A DNA stretch of 64,000 bases from Marinifilum sp965230805 (GCF_965230805.1 NZ_OZ246019.1:620001-684000); one strand, 5' to 3'. Counted from the first letter of the stretch, positions 44,583 through 54,661 are shown. Notes: generated by a model not told the origin, from the sequence alone. Translations and numbers: made by a program.

Positions 44583-46937
44583 ATGTTCTGGTATAAACTT
44601 AAACTATCCATTCGAAGTCTTGCGAACGACAAAATCAACTCGTTCATCAATATTTTTGGATTAGCTGTTGGAATGGCTGCGGTTATTCTAATTTCAATTT
44701 ATGTGCAGCATGAATTGAGTTACGATAAGTTCAATAAAAAGTATGAACGTACATTTAAGCTTTTGTCATTGATGAATGACGCAGGTAAGGAACTGGTTCC
44801 TCATGAAATTTGTTTTAGGCTTACACCTGATAATTTTTCCAATCAACATCCCGAAATTGAAGAATTGACTCAACTTTTATTAGGATTTCGTCAAGATGTC
44901 AAAGTAGATGATAAAACATTTAATGGAATAGCATGCTTAAATTCCGACACAAATATTCACAAAATTTTTAGCTTTGAAGTAATTGCGGGAAATCCAAAAC
45001 AAGTTTTCACATCTTCAAATTCAGTCGTAATAACAAAATCAACGGCACAAAAATTATTTGGAAAAACTGATGTTGTTGGTAAAGATCTGAAAATACATGG
45101 CTCTGATTTAGTAGTATCCTCAGTAATTGAGGATTTACCGAAAACATCTCATTTTGAATTTGAAGTTTTGTTACCTTTTACTGCTTTTCCAAATAGGGCA
45201 AATTCTACGAGTGTAAATTATCACACCTATATTTTATTTAAAGATCATATCAACTTACCCGAAGCACTATCTAAAACCAAAAGTGCATATGCGAAAATAA
45301 TGAATGATGCATTTGGGGAATATGGTGAAAAAACGGATGCTCGTCTGCAAAATTTAACAGACATACACTTACGATCGGATTATTATACGGATTTGAAACC
45401 ATCAGGTGATATTAATACTGTTTATGTGCATATTTTATTGGCTTGCTTAATTCTTATTGTAGCCATAATCAATTTCATCAATATAATAACCGTACAGTAT
45501 GAAGGAAAAATCAATCAAATTGGTGTGAAAAAAGCTTTAGGAGCAGAAAGAATTCATTTGATCAAAGATTTTCTTGGAAAAAGCCTATTTATGGCTTCCA
45601 TTGCCTTAGTAATAGGAATAATAATTTCGGAAATACTATTACCACATTTCGCCAACCTAATGAATAGAAATTTACAAATTGACTACCTCAACAATCAACT
45701 TTTATTCATTGGACTTCCTATTTTAGCTTTATCAGTCGGTATAATATCTGGCTTATATCCTTCAATTGTTATAAGCAAATACAACCCTTCCCTACTTGTT
45801 AGAGGAATTAGTTCTGGAAAAGGAAATGTTTTTTCTAAATCTCTTGTAATTTTTCAATTTGTTACATCTATTGTATTAGTAAGTGCAGTAGTAATATCTC
45901 AGCAACAAATATATTACATGAAAAAAGCTGATTTAGGATATAATACTGAACAAGTGATTGCAATCAATAATTTAAGTAAGAAACAAAGGCAATCCTACGA
46001 AGCCATAAAACAAGAACTTCTAAAAAATCCAAAAATTCAAAATGTCAGTGCTAGTGATCACTTTCCAAATGGAGAAGGATCTGGACAAATGTTTGTTTTA
46101 GATGGCTTAAGCGATGATCACTACAAAACCTTAAATGAGTACAGAGTACATCCAGATTATTTTAAAACACTTGGAATTGAATTTGTAGAAGGAAAACCTT
46201 TTGAAGAAGCTAACTTTGAAACCAAAAATGGGATCATAATAAATGAAACGGCAGCAAAATATCTCGATACAAAATCTCCATTAGGCTCTATTGTGCATTT
46301 TCATGGAGAAAAATATGAAATTCAAGGTATTGTTAAAGATTTCCATAATTTCTCGTTAAAAGATAAAATTGCACCATTGATGTTCAGTAAGAGTTGGTAT
46401 ATGCAGCTTATTTTAATCAAGATAAAAGGCAAGGATATTACAAATACAATTGATGAGGTAAAAAAAACATTTAATTCATTTGATCCAGAACAGGTTAACT
46501 TTCATGTTTTTATTGATGATAGGTGTCGAAACCAATATCAGAAAGAAGAGCGTTCACATATTTTAATCTTATCCTCATCAGCTCTTTCAATTTTACTTGC
46601 TTTATTAGGATTATATGCCTTAACATTATTTATGGTTCAAAAAAGAACTAAAGAGATTGGCATCAGAAAAGTTAGTGGCGCCAGCATGTGGCAAATAACC
46701 TCTCTGTTATTCTCAACATTTGGTAAGTGGCTACTAATTGCATTTGTGATTGCTATTCCGATTGCATGGTATATTATGCAATATTGGCTGGAAGGTTTTG
46801 CATATCGAATAGAAATAGGTATTCTACCATTTATAATTGCAGGAATTGTAACAGGTGCATTTGCGCTTCTAACTGTTGGAAGACAAACCTGGAAGGCAGC
46901 AAATCAGAATCCTATAGAATCACTACGATACGAATAA
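44583..46937 (+). CDS. ABC transporter permease, MacB/FtsX type (paralogue 2)
   Basis: The 784-residue protein starts MFWYKLKLSIRSLANDKINSF at an ATG 11 bp after paralogue 1. A longer frame from 44322 is only an overlap with that gene. Domain order is the same, and the first 50 residues and last 100 residues are nearly identical to paralogue 1 while the periplasmic domains differ. That is as expected if the pair forms a heterodimer or the domains recognise different cargo. A strong terminator closes the operon. Confidence 0.93.
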   Translation: MFWYKLKLSIRSLANDKINSFINIFGLAVGMAAVILISIYVQHELSYDKFNKKYERTFKLLSLMNDAGKELVPHEICFRLTPDNFSNQHPEIEELTQLLLGFRQDVKVDDKTFNGIACLNSDTNIHKIFSFEVIAGNPKQVFTSSNSVVITKSTAQKLFGKTDVVGKDLKIHGSDLVVSSVIEDLPKTSHFEFEVLLPFTAFPNRANSTSVNYHTYILFKDHINLPEALSKTKSAYAKIMNDAFGEYGEKTDARLQNLTDIHLRSDYYTDLKPSGDINTVYVHILLACLILIVAIINFINIITVQYEGKINQIGVKKALGAERIHLIKDFLGKSLFMASIALVIGIIISEILLPHFANLMNRNLQIDYLNNQLLFIGLPILALSVGIISGLYPSIVISKYNPSLLVRGISSGKGNVFSKSLVIFQFVTSIVLVSAVVISQQQIYYMKKADLGYNTEQVIAINNLSKKQRQSYEAIKQELLKNPKIQNVSASDHFPNGEGSGQMFVLDGLSDDHYKTLNEYRVHPDYFKTLGIEFVEGKPFEEANFETKNGIIINETAAKYLDTKSPLGSIVHFHGEKYEIQGIVKDFHNFSLKDKIAPLMFSKSWYMQLILIKIKGKDITNTIDEVKKTFNSFDPEQVNFHVFIDDRCRNQYQKEERSHILILSSSALSILLALLGLYALTLFMVQKRTKEIGIRKVSGASMWQITSLLFSTFGKWLLIAFVIAIPIAWYIMQYWLEGFAYRIEIGILPFIIAGIVTGAFALLTVGRQTWKAANQNPIESLRYE

Positions 46938-46940
46938 AAA

Positions 46941-46976
46941 AATCCCCAAGGCACTCACCTTGGGGATTACTTTTTC
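46941..46976. terminator. Bidirectional terminator between exporter operon and adenylate kinase
   Basis: AATCCCCAAGG and CCTTGGGGATT form an 11-bp perfect stem around CACTCA, with A residues before and T residues after. Confidence 0.9.
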
Positions 46977-46986
46977 TATTTCATTC

Positions 46987-48147
46987 TTACTGAATATCAG
47001 ATTTAATTTCCTTGGCAATTCGTTCAAAAACCTCATCAAACTCTCCCACTCCATCAATCTTTAACACAGCATGCAACTGGTTGTATTTTTCTATTACCGG
47101 CACAGTTTTTTGTTCGTGCTCCTGAAGTCGCTTCACAATCTTCGAAGTTTCGGTATCGTATGGCATGCACCTATCGGTTTTGCTTCTTGCATCTAATCTG
47201 TTGATCAATTCCAAGGTGGGCACTTCTATTTCTATTACTTTTGAAATCGATGATCCATGTTTTTTCAGTAAACCATCTAAAATGTATGATTGAACCAAAG
47301 TTCTTGGAAAGCCTTTAAAAATAAATCCCTTTACCCCATTCGAATTTTCAATTTTCTTCTCGATCAATTGAACTACAATCTCATCGGGCACCAATTCCCC
47401 ATTTTCATACAATTGTATAATTCTCTTGCCAATTTCCGACCCGCTCTTGATCTCATGATCCAACATTTGACCTGTTGCAACATATTCCAAGCCAAATGTT
47501 TTCGCAAGGGCAATTCCCTGTGAACCTCTTCCCGATCCCGGATATCCAAACAGCACCACATTGTACAAACTCTTCGCCAACTCTGCATTTATTATTTTTT
47601 GGATCTCCAGATTTACCTTGTCGATGGACTGGTTTCCATTCACACCATAATAAATTCCTTTGTCCTTATAAAATTGAAGAATGGGCAATGTTTTATCATT
47701 GTACTCTCTTAATCGGTTCCTAATTACCACCTCATTGTCATCTGATCGTCCCGAGGTTTTGCCCCTATTTAATAATCTTGTAACCGATATTTCTTCAGCC
47801 ACTTCTAAACTAATCAAACAATTAAGAGAAGTATTCAATTTAATCATCAGGCCTTCCAAAATATAGGTTTGGATATAGGTACGAGGAAATCCATCAAACA
47901 AGAATCCATTAGCATCAGGATTTTCGGTGATGGTTTTCTCGATAATTTGCACAATGATTTCATCGGATACCAAACCTCCGGATGCTATGATATTTTGCGC
48001 CTGTAAACCCAGTTTTGTCTTTTCTTTGATCTCTTTTCTTAAAAGATCTCCTGTAGAGATATAAAAGAGATTGTATTTTTTGATTAGAAATTCTGACTGT
48101 GTTCCTTTCCCTGCTCCGGGTGGACCAAATAAAGCAATATTAAGCAT
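46987..48147 (-). CDS. adk: Tandem two-domain adenylate kinase
   Basis: The 386-residue protein is two adenylate kinase domains fused head to tail. Domain 1 has a complete P-loop GPPGAGKG (8-15), TGDLLR and DGFPRT (85-90). Domain 2 (from about 195) has GYPGSGRG (201-208), where the essential P-loop Lys is Arg207. It also has TGQMLD, and KGFPRT (278-283) with Asp changed to Lys. Domain 1 should interconvert ATP, AMP and ADP. Domain 2 looks catalytically weak or regulatory. Ordinary bacterial adenylate kinases are 190-220 residues. No usual neighbours (secY, hpt) are adjacent, so a second, canonical adk may exist elsewhere. Confidence 0.88.
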   Translation of the reverse strand: MLNIALFGPPGAGKGTQSEFLIKKYNLFYISTGDLLRKEIKEKTKLGLQAQNIIASGGLVSDEIIVQIIEKTITENPDANGFLFDGFPRTYIQTYILEGLMIKLNTSLNCLISLEVAEEISVTRLLNRGKTSGRSDDNEVVIRNRLREYNDKTLPILQFYKDKGIYYGVNGNQSIDKVNLEIQKIINAELAKSLYNVVLFGYPGSGRGSQGIALAKTFGLEYVATGQMLDHEIKSGSEIGKRIIQLYENGELVPDEIVVQLIEKKIENSNGVKGFIFKGFPRTLVQSYILDGLLKKHGSSISKVIEIEVPTLELINRLDARSKTDRCMPYDTETSKIVKRLQEHEQKTVPVIEKYNQLHAVLKIDGVGEFDEVFERIAKEIKSDIQ

Positions 48148-48438
48148 AAGTATATTTTTAGTAGGTTAGAATAAATCAATTTAACTTACAATGTAGCACA
48201 TATATGGCTTAAGTTCAAGAGCTTTTTCGATTAGCCCCAGTTCAATTAAAAATATCCGCCTCTTCAGGAAAACATTAATCCGCAATTAAAACCTATATTT
48301 TTTTATCCTAAATCAAAAAAACAAAAAGGCATTTCTACATTTTTGCAGCATGCTATTTTGTTTAAGACAAGATATTATTCTATTTGGAATTGTTTTAATT
48401 AAAGAAGATATTCGCATAAAAGAACAAGAGATCGGAAC

Positions 48439-48837
48439 ATGAGTAAGAGAAGGTTAACAGGAGAAGAACTTCACGAACTGGGAATTAAGTGGGTATACAA
48501 ACACATTAAGGATGAATTTGAAGTACTTTCTGTAAATATTGAGTTTGATAAAAATCCACAGATACTGGCAAAGAAAAACGACGAATTACACTTTATTGTG
48601 GTAAAAACCAGTACTTATCCCGATGTGGGCTCATTAAGTTCGGTTGCAGCAGAAGAAATCATAAAACATGCCGATAAACACAAAGCCAAAATATTGTTTG
48701 CCCACGTTGGTGTTGCTAATGCTGATTCGCAAGATGAAAATGGAATGCAATTCCCCGAAAAAGATGGACAATACTACATCAACTTTTCCGGATTAAGCAT
48801 AGAACCAAATATTCTGCTTGATCCAACAAACAATTAA
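48439..48837 (+). CDS. Conserved hypothetical protein, weakly YraN/UPF0102-like
   Basis: The 132-residue protein has GEELHELGIKWVYKHI near the start and DELHFIVVKTSTYPD near residue 50. This recalls the Glu, Asp and Glu-x-Lys placement of the YraN restriction-endonuclease-like fold, but the motif is VVKT, not the usual EVKxR, so activity is doubtful. No signal peptide is present. It precedes pdxH by about 10 bp and is probably cotranscribed. Confidence 0.65.
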   Translation: MSKRRLTGEELHELGIKWVYKHIKDEFEVLSVNIEFDKNPQILAKKNDELHFIVVKTSTYPDVGSLSSVAAEEIIKHADKHKAKILFAHVGVANADSQDENGMQFPEKDGQYYINFSGLSIEPNILLDPTNN

Positions 48838-48847
48838 TTCAACAGTC

Positions 48848-49492
48848 ATGAACATGAAAGAGGAATTCAAGCAAATTAGACACGAGTATGGCAAGAAAAC
48901 ATTACTTGAATCTGATGTGAATCAAAATCCATTTGAGCAATTCAAAATTTGGTTTTCCGAAGCCATAAAAAGCAACTTGCCTGATGCTAATGCCATGTGT
49001 TTATCTACAGTAAGTGCAGACAGCAGACCCTCTTCAAGAATTTTACTGCTAAAAGATTTTGATGATAGTGGTTTTTGTTTTTTTACCAACTACAACAGCC
49101 GTAAAGGAATCGAAATCGAAAACAATCCATATGGAAACATGGTGTTTTTTTGGCCTGAATTAGAACGACAAATCCGCATTGAGGGAAAGATCGAGAAACT
49201 GGACACAAAAAAATCTGATATCTATTTTAATGAAAGACCATTAGGGAGTAGAATTGCAGCTACTGTTTCTCCACAAAGTAAAGTGCTTAAAAATCGAGAA
49301 GAATTAGATCAAATGATGCAAAAATTTGCAGAACAGAATGGCGAGAATTTTACAAGGCCAGATTATTGGGGTGGTTATAAGCTCGTACCTTACTTGTTTG
49401 AGTTCTGGCAAGGACGAGAAAACCGCCTTAACGACAGAATTGAATACAATCTTGAAAAAAACAACTGGATACAACAAAGACTTGCCCCCTAA
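48848..49492 (+). CDS. pdxH: Pyridoxamine 5'-phosphate oxidase
   Basis: The 214-residue protein has MCLSTVSADSRPSSRILLLKDFDDSGFCFFTNYNSRKGIEIENNP, the FMN and PLP contact region, then RPLGSRIAATVSPQSKVL, and ends with FWQGRENRLNDRIEY...WIQQRLAP, the strongly conserved PdxH C-terminus. It makes pyridoxal phosphate from pyridoxamine or pyridoxine phosphate using oxygen. Its presence suggests at least some oxygen exposure. The start is ATG 48848 or 48854. Confidence 0.95.
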   Translation: MNMKEEFKQIRHEYGKKTLLESDVNQNPFEQFKIWFSEAIKSNLPDANAMCLSTVSADSRPSSRILLLKDFDDSGFCFFTNYNSRKGIEIENNPYGNMVFFWPELERQIRIEGKIEKLDTKKSDIYFNERPLGSRIAATVSPQSKVLKNREELDQMMQKFAEQNGENFTRPDYWGGYKLVPYLFEFWQGRENRLNDRIEYNLEKNNWIQQRLAP

Positions 49493-49592
49493 AATGACCC
49501 CCTTGATCATTGTTATTCTTTCGTTGGTATAATTATTCAAAAAAAAGAGTTTTTACAGGGTTACTTTATGCGTTTTTAGCGAATAAAACTAT

Positions 49593-49621
49593 GAGAACAC
49601 TACCCTTTAGTAGTTTTCTCT
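49593..49621 (-). terminator. Terminator of the PfkB gene
   Basis: On the minus strand GAGAAAACTAC pairs with GTAGTGTTCTC (one mismatch) and a short T run follows. The stem overlaps the stop codon. Confidence 0.6.
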
Positions 49622-50598
49622 TTCAGTAAATTGTATGTAGTAAATTCGCCCTTCCTAGTCCTGGAAGGGTGTTTTTGTTTCCTGTATCTCTCTGCAAATT
49701 CTTCCGAAATATAATTATCATATCCCATACATACATGTTGCGATAACTCAACCGCAAGAGTTACCATTTCCGTAATATGCTCTTGTTTCAGATTCTTTAT
49801 TCCATCTTTACGGATATTGGCAGCCATAATATAATAGGCTATGGAGGCATTGAAAGTATCACCGGCGCCAACCGTACTTATCGGATTAATTTGAGGAACT
49901 TCATATCCATATTCCCGATCAGCACAAACAACAACTCCATTTTTATTAGCTGTATAAACCAAAAGTGCTGAGGAGAAATCCTTCATCCAGTTTTTGGCTT
50001 CCGAAAGGGTATTTGCATTACAGATCAATTGAAAATCTTCATTAGAAGCCTTTACAATATTAGCCATTGCCATATTTTCCTTTATAAACGGAAGCACATC
50101 CTGCAATAAACTTAAATGCTGCTCCCTAAAATTCGGATCATAGATTATAATGGCACCCTTTTTTCTACATTCCTCCAAAAAAAGAATCAGATCGTTTCTA
50201 AATTCATGTTTTATTGCTAAAAAAGATCCAAAAAGTATGATATCATCTCTTTTTACATCCTTAGGGAAAGTAATGCACGACTTCATACCCTTTCTGGTTT
50301 TATAGAATACATAGTCGGCATTCTTTTGCTCATCCAAAAAAGCCAAGGCAAGATTTGAATTGGTATCAGAAAATCGAGATATGTTATGGATCCCAACCGA
50401 GTTCTGTTCCAAAAATTTAATGATATGAACCCCTACACGATCTTCTCCCAATTCACTTATAAAAGACACATTTACTCCCAACCGACCTAAACTAACCGAA
50501 GAATTTAGAAATGAGCCTCCTGGTCGGGGTGTAACTGACATATCGCTTTCAAAAACCAAATCCAAAACACAATCTCCAATGGTATATACTTTTCTCAT
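49600..50598 (-). CDS. PfkB-family carbohydrate kinase
   Basis: The 332-residue ribokinase-fold protein has the substrate motif GGSFLNSSVSLGRLG near residue 28 and the catalytic anion-hole motif STVGAGDTFNASIAYY (Asp base) near 240. VYTIGDCVLDLVFE at the start is typical of fructokinase or ribokinase relatives. The sugar is not evident; fructokinase is the usual annotation. The gene is monocistronic and convergent with pdxH. Confidence 0.9.
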   Translation of the reverse strand: MRKVYTIGDCVLDLVFESDMSVTPRPGGSFLNSSVSLGRLGVNVSFISELGEDRVGVHIIKFLEQNSVGIHNISRFSDTNSNLALAFLDEQKNADYVFYKTRKGMKSCITFPKDVKRDDIILFGSFLAIKHEFRNDLILFLEECRKKGAIIIYDPNFREQHLSLLQDVLPFIKENMAMANIVKASNEDFQLICNANTLSEAKNWMKDFSSALLVYTANKNGVVVCADREYGYEVPQINPISTVGAGDTFNASIAYYIMAANIRKDGIKNLKQEHITEMVTLAVELSQHVCMGYDNYISEEFAERYRKQKHPSRTRKGEFTTYNLLKEKTTKG

Positions 50599-51045
50599 TA
50601 TTAATTTCTCTTTAAAGATTGCTACTAAAATAAGACTATAAATTTACCTGAGTTCGATACAAAGATTTTATTGATTTTATTCTAAAAAAATCATGAATCA
50701 TAACAGTATTACCCATTTTAGAATGGAATATCTGGATCTCAGATCAGAAAAACACTCTTATTTTTTAAGAACACAATTCCGGCAATCCATTTTTCATCAG
50801 TGTATGGCTATTTCCATTAGTAAAATTATAACCCCCAAGATCAAAATAATCATTACCATGTTCGTTAAATAATTATTTTAATCATGCTCGTTTCGAATTC
50901 TCTAAAAATTATTTAATTTAGACTTATTCTATATAACGAATGAACTATCAAGATTAAATCGTTTTCGATTCATGCAATTATCATAGTCAAAAATCAGCAG
51001 GGGTAAATTAAATAGATTAGAACAATAGTGTGGAATGCAGGAATT
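50599..51045. other. Intergenic stretch before the 1162-residue protein gene
   Basis: About 450 bp of AT-rich DNA. No frame of note, no copy of the 269-bp repeat and no strong hairpin was seen. Confidence 0.4.
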
Positions 51046-51075
51046 TTTGACAAGCAAAAAAATAAAGTATTTTTG
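51046..51075 (+). promoter_or_regulatory. -33/-7 promoter of the 1162-residue protein gene
   Basis: TTTG at 51046-51049 and TATTTTTG at 51068-51075 match both Bacteroidota promoter boxes, with an 18-bp spacer close to the usual value. Transcription would start near 51081, about 33 nt before the ATG. This is the best-formed promoter in the window. Confidence 0.7.
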
Positions 51076-51113
51076 ATTCCATCATTCCCTAAGCAAACAA
51101 AAATTGGAGAAAT

Positions 51114-54100
51114 ATGCAAAGTAAAAAACCAAGCGAAATTAAAAAGAAGGTTAAGGGAGATCAAAAGGATCTAATCCGATATATCAACCTTCAATTGGCT
51201 TCTATGGGTCAACCCATTTTTCAGGGAGAATCCCCGGAAGGGAAAAAGCAATTATCTGATACAAAATTTATCGAATTAACGGATAGCTTAATTCAAAACT
51301 ACCGGGCAAAATCACGTTTATTGGCAGATCATCTGTGCCCTGCTGACCAACGTATACAAGACTTTTTAAATGATTATTTAAAAGATGTAGATGAGGATAC
51401 AGCTCAAATCCCTACAGATACATTTATACTTGATCAGCCTGATATTGCAAGAGAATTAAGCTTGCCTCCCAATAAGGATGAACACATTACAGAACTTTTA
51501 AGTTCTTACAGGATTAAACAAGGTGTACTTCACAATCCTAAACACGACAGAAGAACTACCAAAGGTTCATTCCATATTGTTGATGGTAGCCTTCCGGTAC
51601 CTCTAGACAAGATTGAAGTACCTAAAATCGCATTTTCAAGATTCATAAAAGCAGCTCTTAATCCCCCTGCTGAAACAAAACGTTTACCATTTACTGCTGC
51701 GCAGGAAGACAAGGCTGAAATGATGGTTTCTCTATTACTTCGCCCTATTGTATGTCCCGAAGTAAAAGGTGTTATCAGTCAGAAAACCATGGAGGTTCGA
51801 TTCTTTGCTCCTGGTAGTTTGGTAAGTAATCTGGACTTTGTTGAATCAATTTTCGGAAATGCTGGCGATCCAAATATTCCTGCCAACGATGCTGGTTTAG
51901 ATATTGAACACTGGACGGGTCATACAGGATGCATTATTTTGGCTCCTCACCTGACCAAACTTACTAAAAAAGAGTTGGGATTACCTCATTACGATAATGC
52001 AACTGAGCGTCAGAAAAAAGATGGTGTTTGTTGGATCAAGGAAGACGAACTTTACAACAATGGTTCTGCATTTAAATTAACTTGCCGCAGCGAAAACGGT
52101 GTGGTAATTACATTAATTGCTGATAACTATTTCGGATATTCAAAAAAAGAAATCAAAACGCAAATCAGTTTCTCGGCTAACCTTTACGGATTAGCAGAAG
52201 AAGAACATGCTGGTGGTGCCATTGCATTCCCCAGAAAGAACTTAGGTGATAGCTTTAGCGGATCGCTGTTCATGAAAAGCGTTTTGAAAAAGCAATATAG
52301 CTACGATGATGTAGTACAAGAATTTGGATCTACAATGGATGTATATCCCGAAGGTTTTGCAACTGATAAAGAGTATCCAAACATTTACTATATCAACGAA
52401 AATGCAAACATCGATCTTTACCAAAGCAAAGTAAGCTGGGAAAAAGATGGAAAAGAGCAAAGCATCAGATTGTTACCGGATCATTACTATGTGCATCCAT
52501 CAGGATACAAATTGCATATGGAGAAACACCCATCTGCGCCTTCGTGGAGATTGGTTAGTACTGCATCCGAAGGAACATTCTGTCACAAGCCTTGTACTGT
52601 ATCGGGTGGTGGTAAGTCAGAGATTTCAAAATCACTTTTAAATGCTATTATTTACAGCTCTTTCTATGTGCAAGACATGGAGAAAGATTTCAACTTAGCT
52701 GATAAAGTAATCAATCATGATTATACTCAACGCTGGAAAAATCATCCAGACAGAAAGGAACCTTCAAGATCATTGCTAAGCTCTGATCGTTCGTTAGGAT
52801 CTGTGGTGAAACTATTAACGCCATCGAAATATTATACCGCTGAGTACAATAACTTCCTGAACACCATTCCTGATCATGTAAAAGCATTGGTACTGTTTGT
52901 GAAGAGATTTTATCGTCCGGAACGTACCGATAGCAATTGGAGAGATTACTTCTCGGTTGACGTAATCAATGGTAGAAAAGGACACGAACTGTTATTTAAC
53001 AACCGCAAGATCGTAGCCAGTTACCTGCGTGTAGGGTTTGCCGATGACAACTCATGGTATTTGAACAAATTGCGTCAGGACTTTATTGCTGCTGCTAAAA
53101 TTCAAATGGAGGATGACATTACAGCATCGGTTGTACTTCCTGCTAATCGTTTGAATCATTTAAACGAAGCATACGATAATCAAAGCGTTAAGATTACCAC
53201 CAACTGTGAGAAGAGATTCTTCCAGCGTCCTGATGAAGCCATTCACAGAGGTTACGATAAAGAAGCAGAGGCCGATCTATCCATGAGAAATAACTTTACA
53301 TCCAACTACGAGCCTTTGACAACAGAAGATGGTAAAGATTTAATTGCCGACGCAATTGGATTTGATTTATACACCAAACCAATTCAAGAAGTAATTAAGC
53401 AAGGAGCCGACAGTAAAAAAGCAAATTACTTTATCTCTCCTTCTCACCCTAGAATTGTTAACGGTGCGCCATCAAAAAATCCAAGATACCTGCAAATCAG
53501 ACCTGATTTGGTAAATCCTATTGACGACCGCTTGGCTGATGTTGGTATTCGCTTAGCCAGAAGAATTCCATTAAATCAGGCTGTACATCATCCTGTAAAT
53601 GCAGTTCTTCCAGGGCGCAGAAACAACCCGGCAGAAAAAGAAGCCGGTATTCGTGCATTGAGTGTTTACAATCCAATTCACTACCAAGAGTTGCCCGAGT
53701 TGTTTATGGACTTTATTTGTAGTTTAACTGGTAAGTCACCATCAACAACAGGAGCTGGTACCGAAGGTGCTTTAACAAAAGGTCCTTTTAACATGTTGTC
53801 GCCAACTTCTGATTTGAACAATGCCTTGCTTTCATATATCCTTACGGGATATCAGGGATTCTCATCGGCTGCAGGTTATGTAGGAAACGAAAACCGATTC
53901 GACCATGATGTTTCCTTATTGATTCCTGAATTGTGGTGTCGTTTGAAAGAGGAGAACCGAAATCCACAATTGTTGATTAAAGAAGGATCATTGGAGAAAT
54001 TAGATGATTTCGAATATGAAGGAGAAAAAATCTATGCTTCTCGTTTGGGATATCGCATTACCGAAGAATTCTTGTTCCGCTATATGAACCGTATTTTCGA

Positions 54101-54602
54101 CGAACCTCAAAATGTATTCAACGAAAGAATGTTGAAGCCAGAGATTCAGGATATGGAATCATATGTTGACGGAATTAAAAATATCTGCGAAGCACAAGAA
54201 AAAGTAGCCATAAACTACTTTAACGATAATAGTGTTGAAGCAGCTATTCCTCCTTTAAAGATTCTTTTAAGCATCATGGCTTACGGAGAATACGAAGGCA
54301 AAGAGATCTCAGATCCTGAATTGCGTAAACAATTCGATCGCGATGTGGTTATCAATTCTGATTGGTACAAAGAAAGATTGAAACGCAAGCAGCAAATTGA
54401 TATCGATTTTTACGAGAAACAACTTGAATATGTCAAGTCGTTTATGGCTAAAAAATTGAACTCTGAATGGACCGAGGATTTAAGCCTTACCGATAGATAT
54501 GAAAAAGCGAAGAAGGATTTAGAGCATGTTAAAACTGCTGAATATCTTGAAAGTTTAGTGGGTACAATTGGTGCCGATCCACTTTTTAGAAGAGAAGAAT
54601 AA
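51114..54602 (+). CDS. Probable PPi-type phosphoenolpyruvate carboxykinase
   Basis: The 1162-residue cytoplasmic protein has no signal and no small conserved module. Its size and segments fit the diphosphate-dependent PEP carboxykinases described from Entamoeba and Propionibacterium, which are about 1130-1180 residues. They include a P-loop-like CTVSGGGKSEISKSL near residues 493-507, TLIADNYFGYSKKEIKTQIS near 335 and LRQDFIAAAKIQMEDD. Such enzymes make PEP and PPi from oxaloacetate and phosphate, or the reverse with CO2. The call rests on memory of the family and length, not on an alignment; otherwise it is a large conserved hypothetical protein. It has a clear promoter and terminator of its own. 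Confidence 0.6.
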   Translation: MQSKKPSEIKKKVKGDQKDLIRYINLQLASMGQPIFQGESPEGKKQLSDTKFIELTDSLIQNYRAKSRLLADHLCPADQRIQDFLNDYLKDVDEDTAQIPTDTFILDQPDIARELSLPPNKDEHITELLSSYRIKQGVLHNPKHDRRTTKGSFHIVDGSLPVPLDKIEVPKIAFSRFIKAALNPPAETKRLPFTAAQEDKAEMMVSLLLRPIVCPEVKGVISQKTMEVRFFAPGSLVSNLDFVESIFGNAGDPNIPANDAGLDIEHWTGHTGCIILAPHLTKLTKKELGLPHYDNATERQKKDGVCWIKEDELYNNGSAFKLTCRSENGVVITLIADNYFGYSKKEIKTQISFSANLYGLAEEEHAGGAIAFPRKNLGDSFSGSLFMKSVLKKQYSYDDVVQEFGSTMDVYPEGFATDKEYPNIYYINENANIDLYQSKVSWEKDGKEQSIRLLPDHYYVHPSGYKLHMEKHPSAPSWRLVSTASEGTFCHKPCTVSGGGKSEISKSLLNAIIYSSFYVQDMEKDFNLADKVINHDYTQRWKNHPDRKEPSRSLLSSDRSLGSVVKLLTPSKYYTAEYNNFLNTIPDHVKALVLFVKRFYRPERTDSNWRDYFSVDVINGRKGHELLFNNRKIVASYLRVGFADDNSWYLNKLRQDFIAAAKIQMEDDITASVVLPANRLNHLNEAYDNQSVKITTNCEKRFFQRPDEAIHRGYDKEAEADLSMRNNFTSNYEPLTTEDGKDLIADAIGFDLYTKPIQEVIKQGADSKKANYFISPSHPRIVNGAPSKNPRYLQIRPDLVNPIDDRLADVGIRLARRIPLNQAVHHPVNAVLPGRRNNPAEKEAGIRALSVYNPIHYQELPELFMDFICSLTGKSPSTTGAGTEGALTKGPFNMLSPTSDLNNALLSYILTGYQGFSSAAGYVGNENRFDHDVSLLIPELWCRLKEENRNPQLLIKEGSLEKLDDFEYEGEKIYASRLGYRITEEFLFRYMNRIFDEPQNVFNERMLKPEIQDMESYVDGIKNICEAQEKVAINYFNDNSVEAAIPPLKILLSIMAYGEYEGKEISDPELRKQFDRDVVINSDWYKERLKRKQQIDIDFYEKQLEYVKSFMAKKLNSEWTEDLSLTDRYEKAKKDLEHVKTAEYLESLVGTIGADPLFRREE

Positions 54603-54624
54603 TTTAAATTCGATAAGAAAATGA

Positions 54625-54658
54625 AAAGGGCGACTCATTAATTTGGGTTGCCTTTTTT
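54625..54658 (+). terminator. Terminator of the 1162-residue protein gene
   Basis: AAAAGGGCGAC pairs imperfectly with GTTGCCTTTT and is followed by TTTT. It directly precedes a 269-bp repeat. Confidence 0.7.
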
Positions 54659-54661
54659 AAT

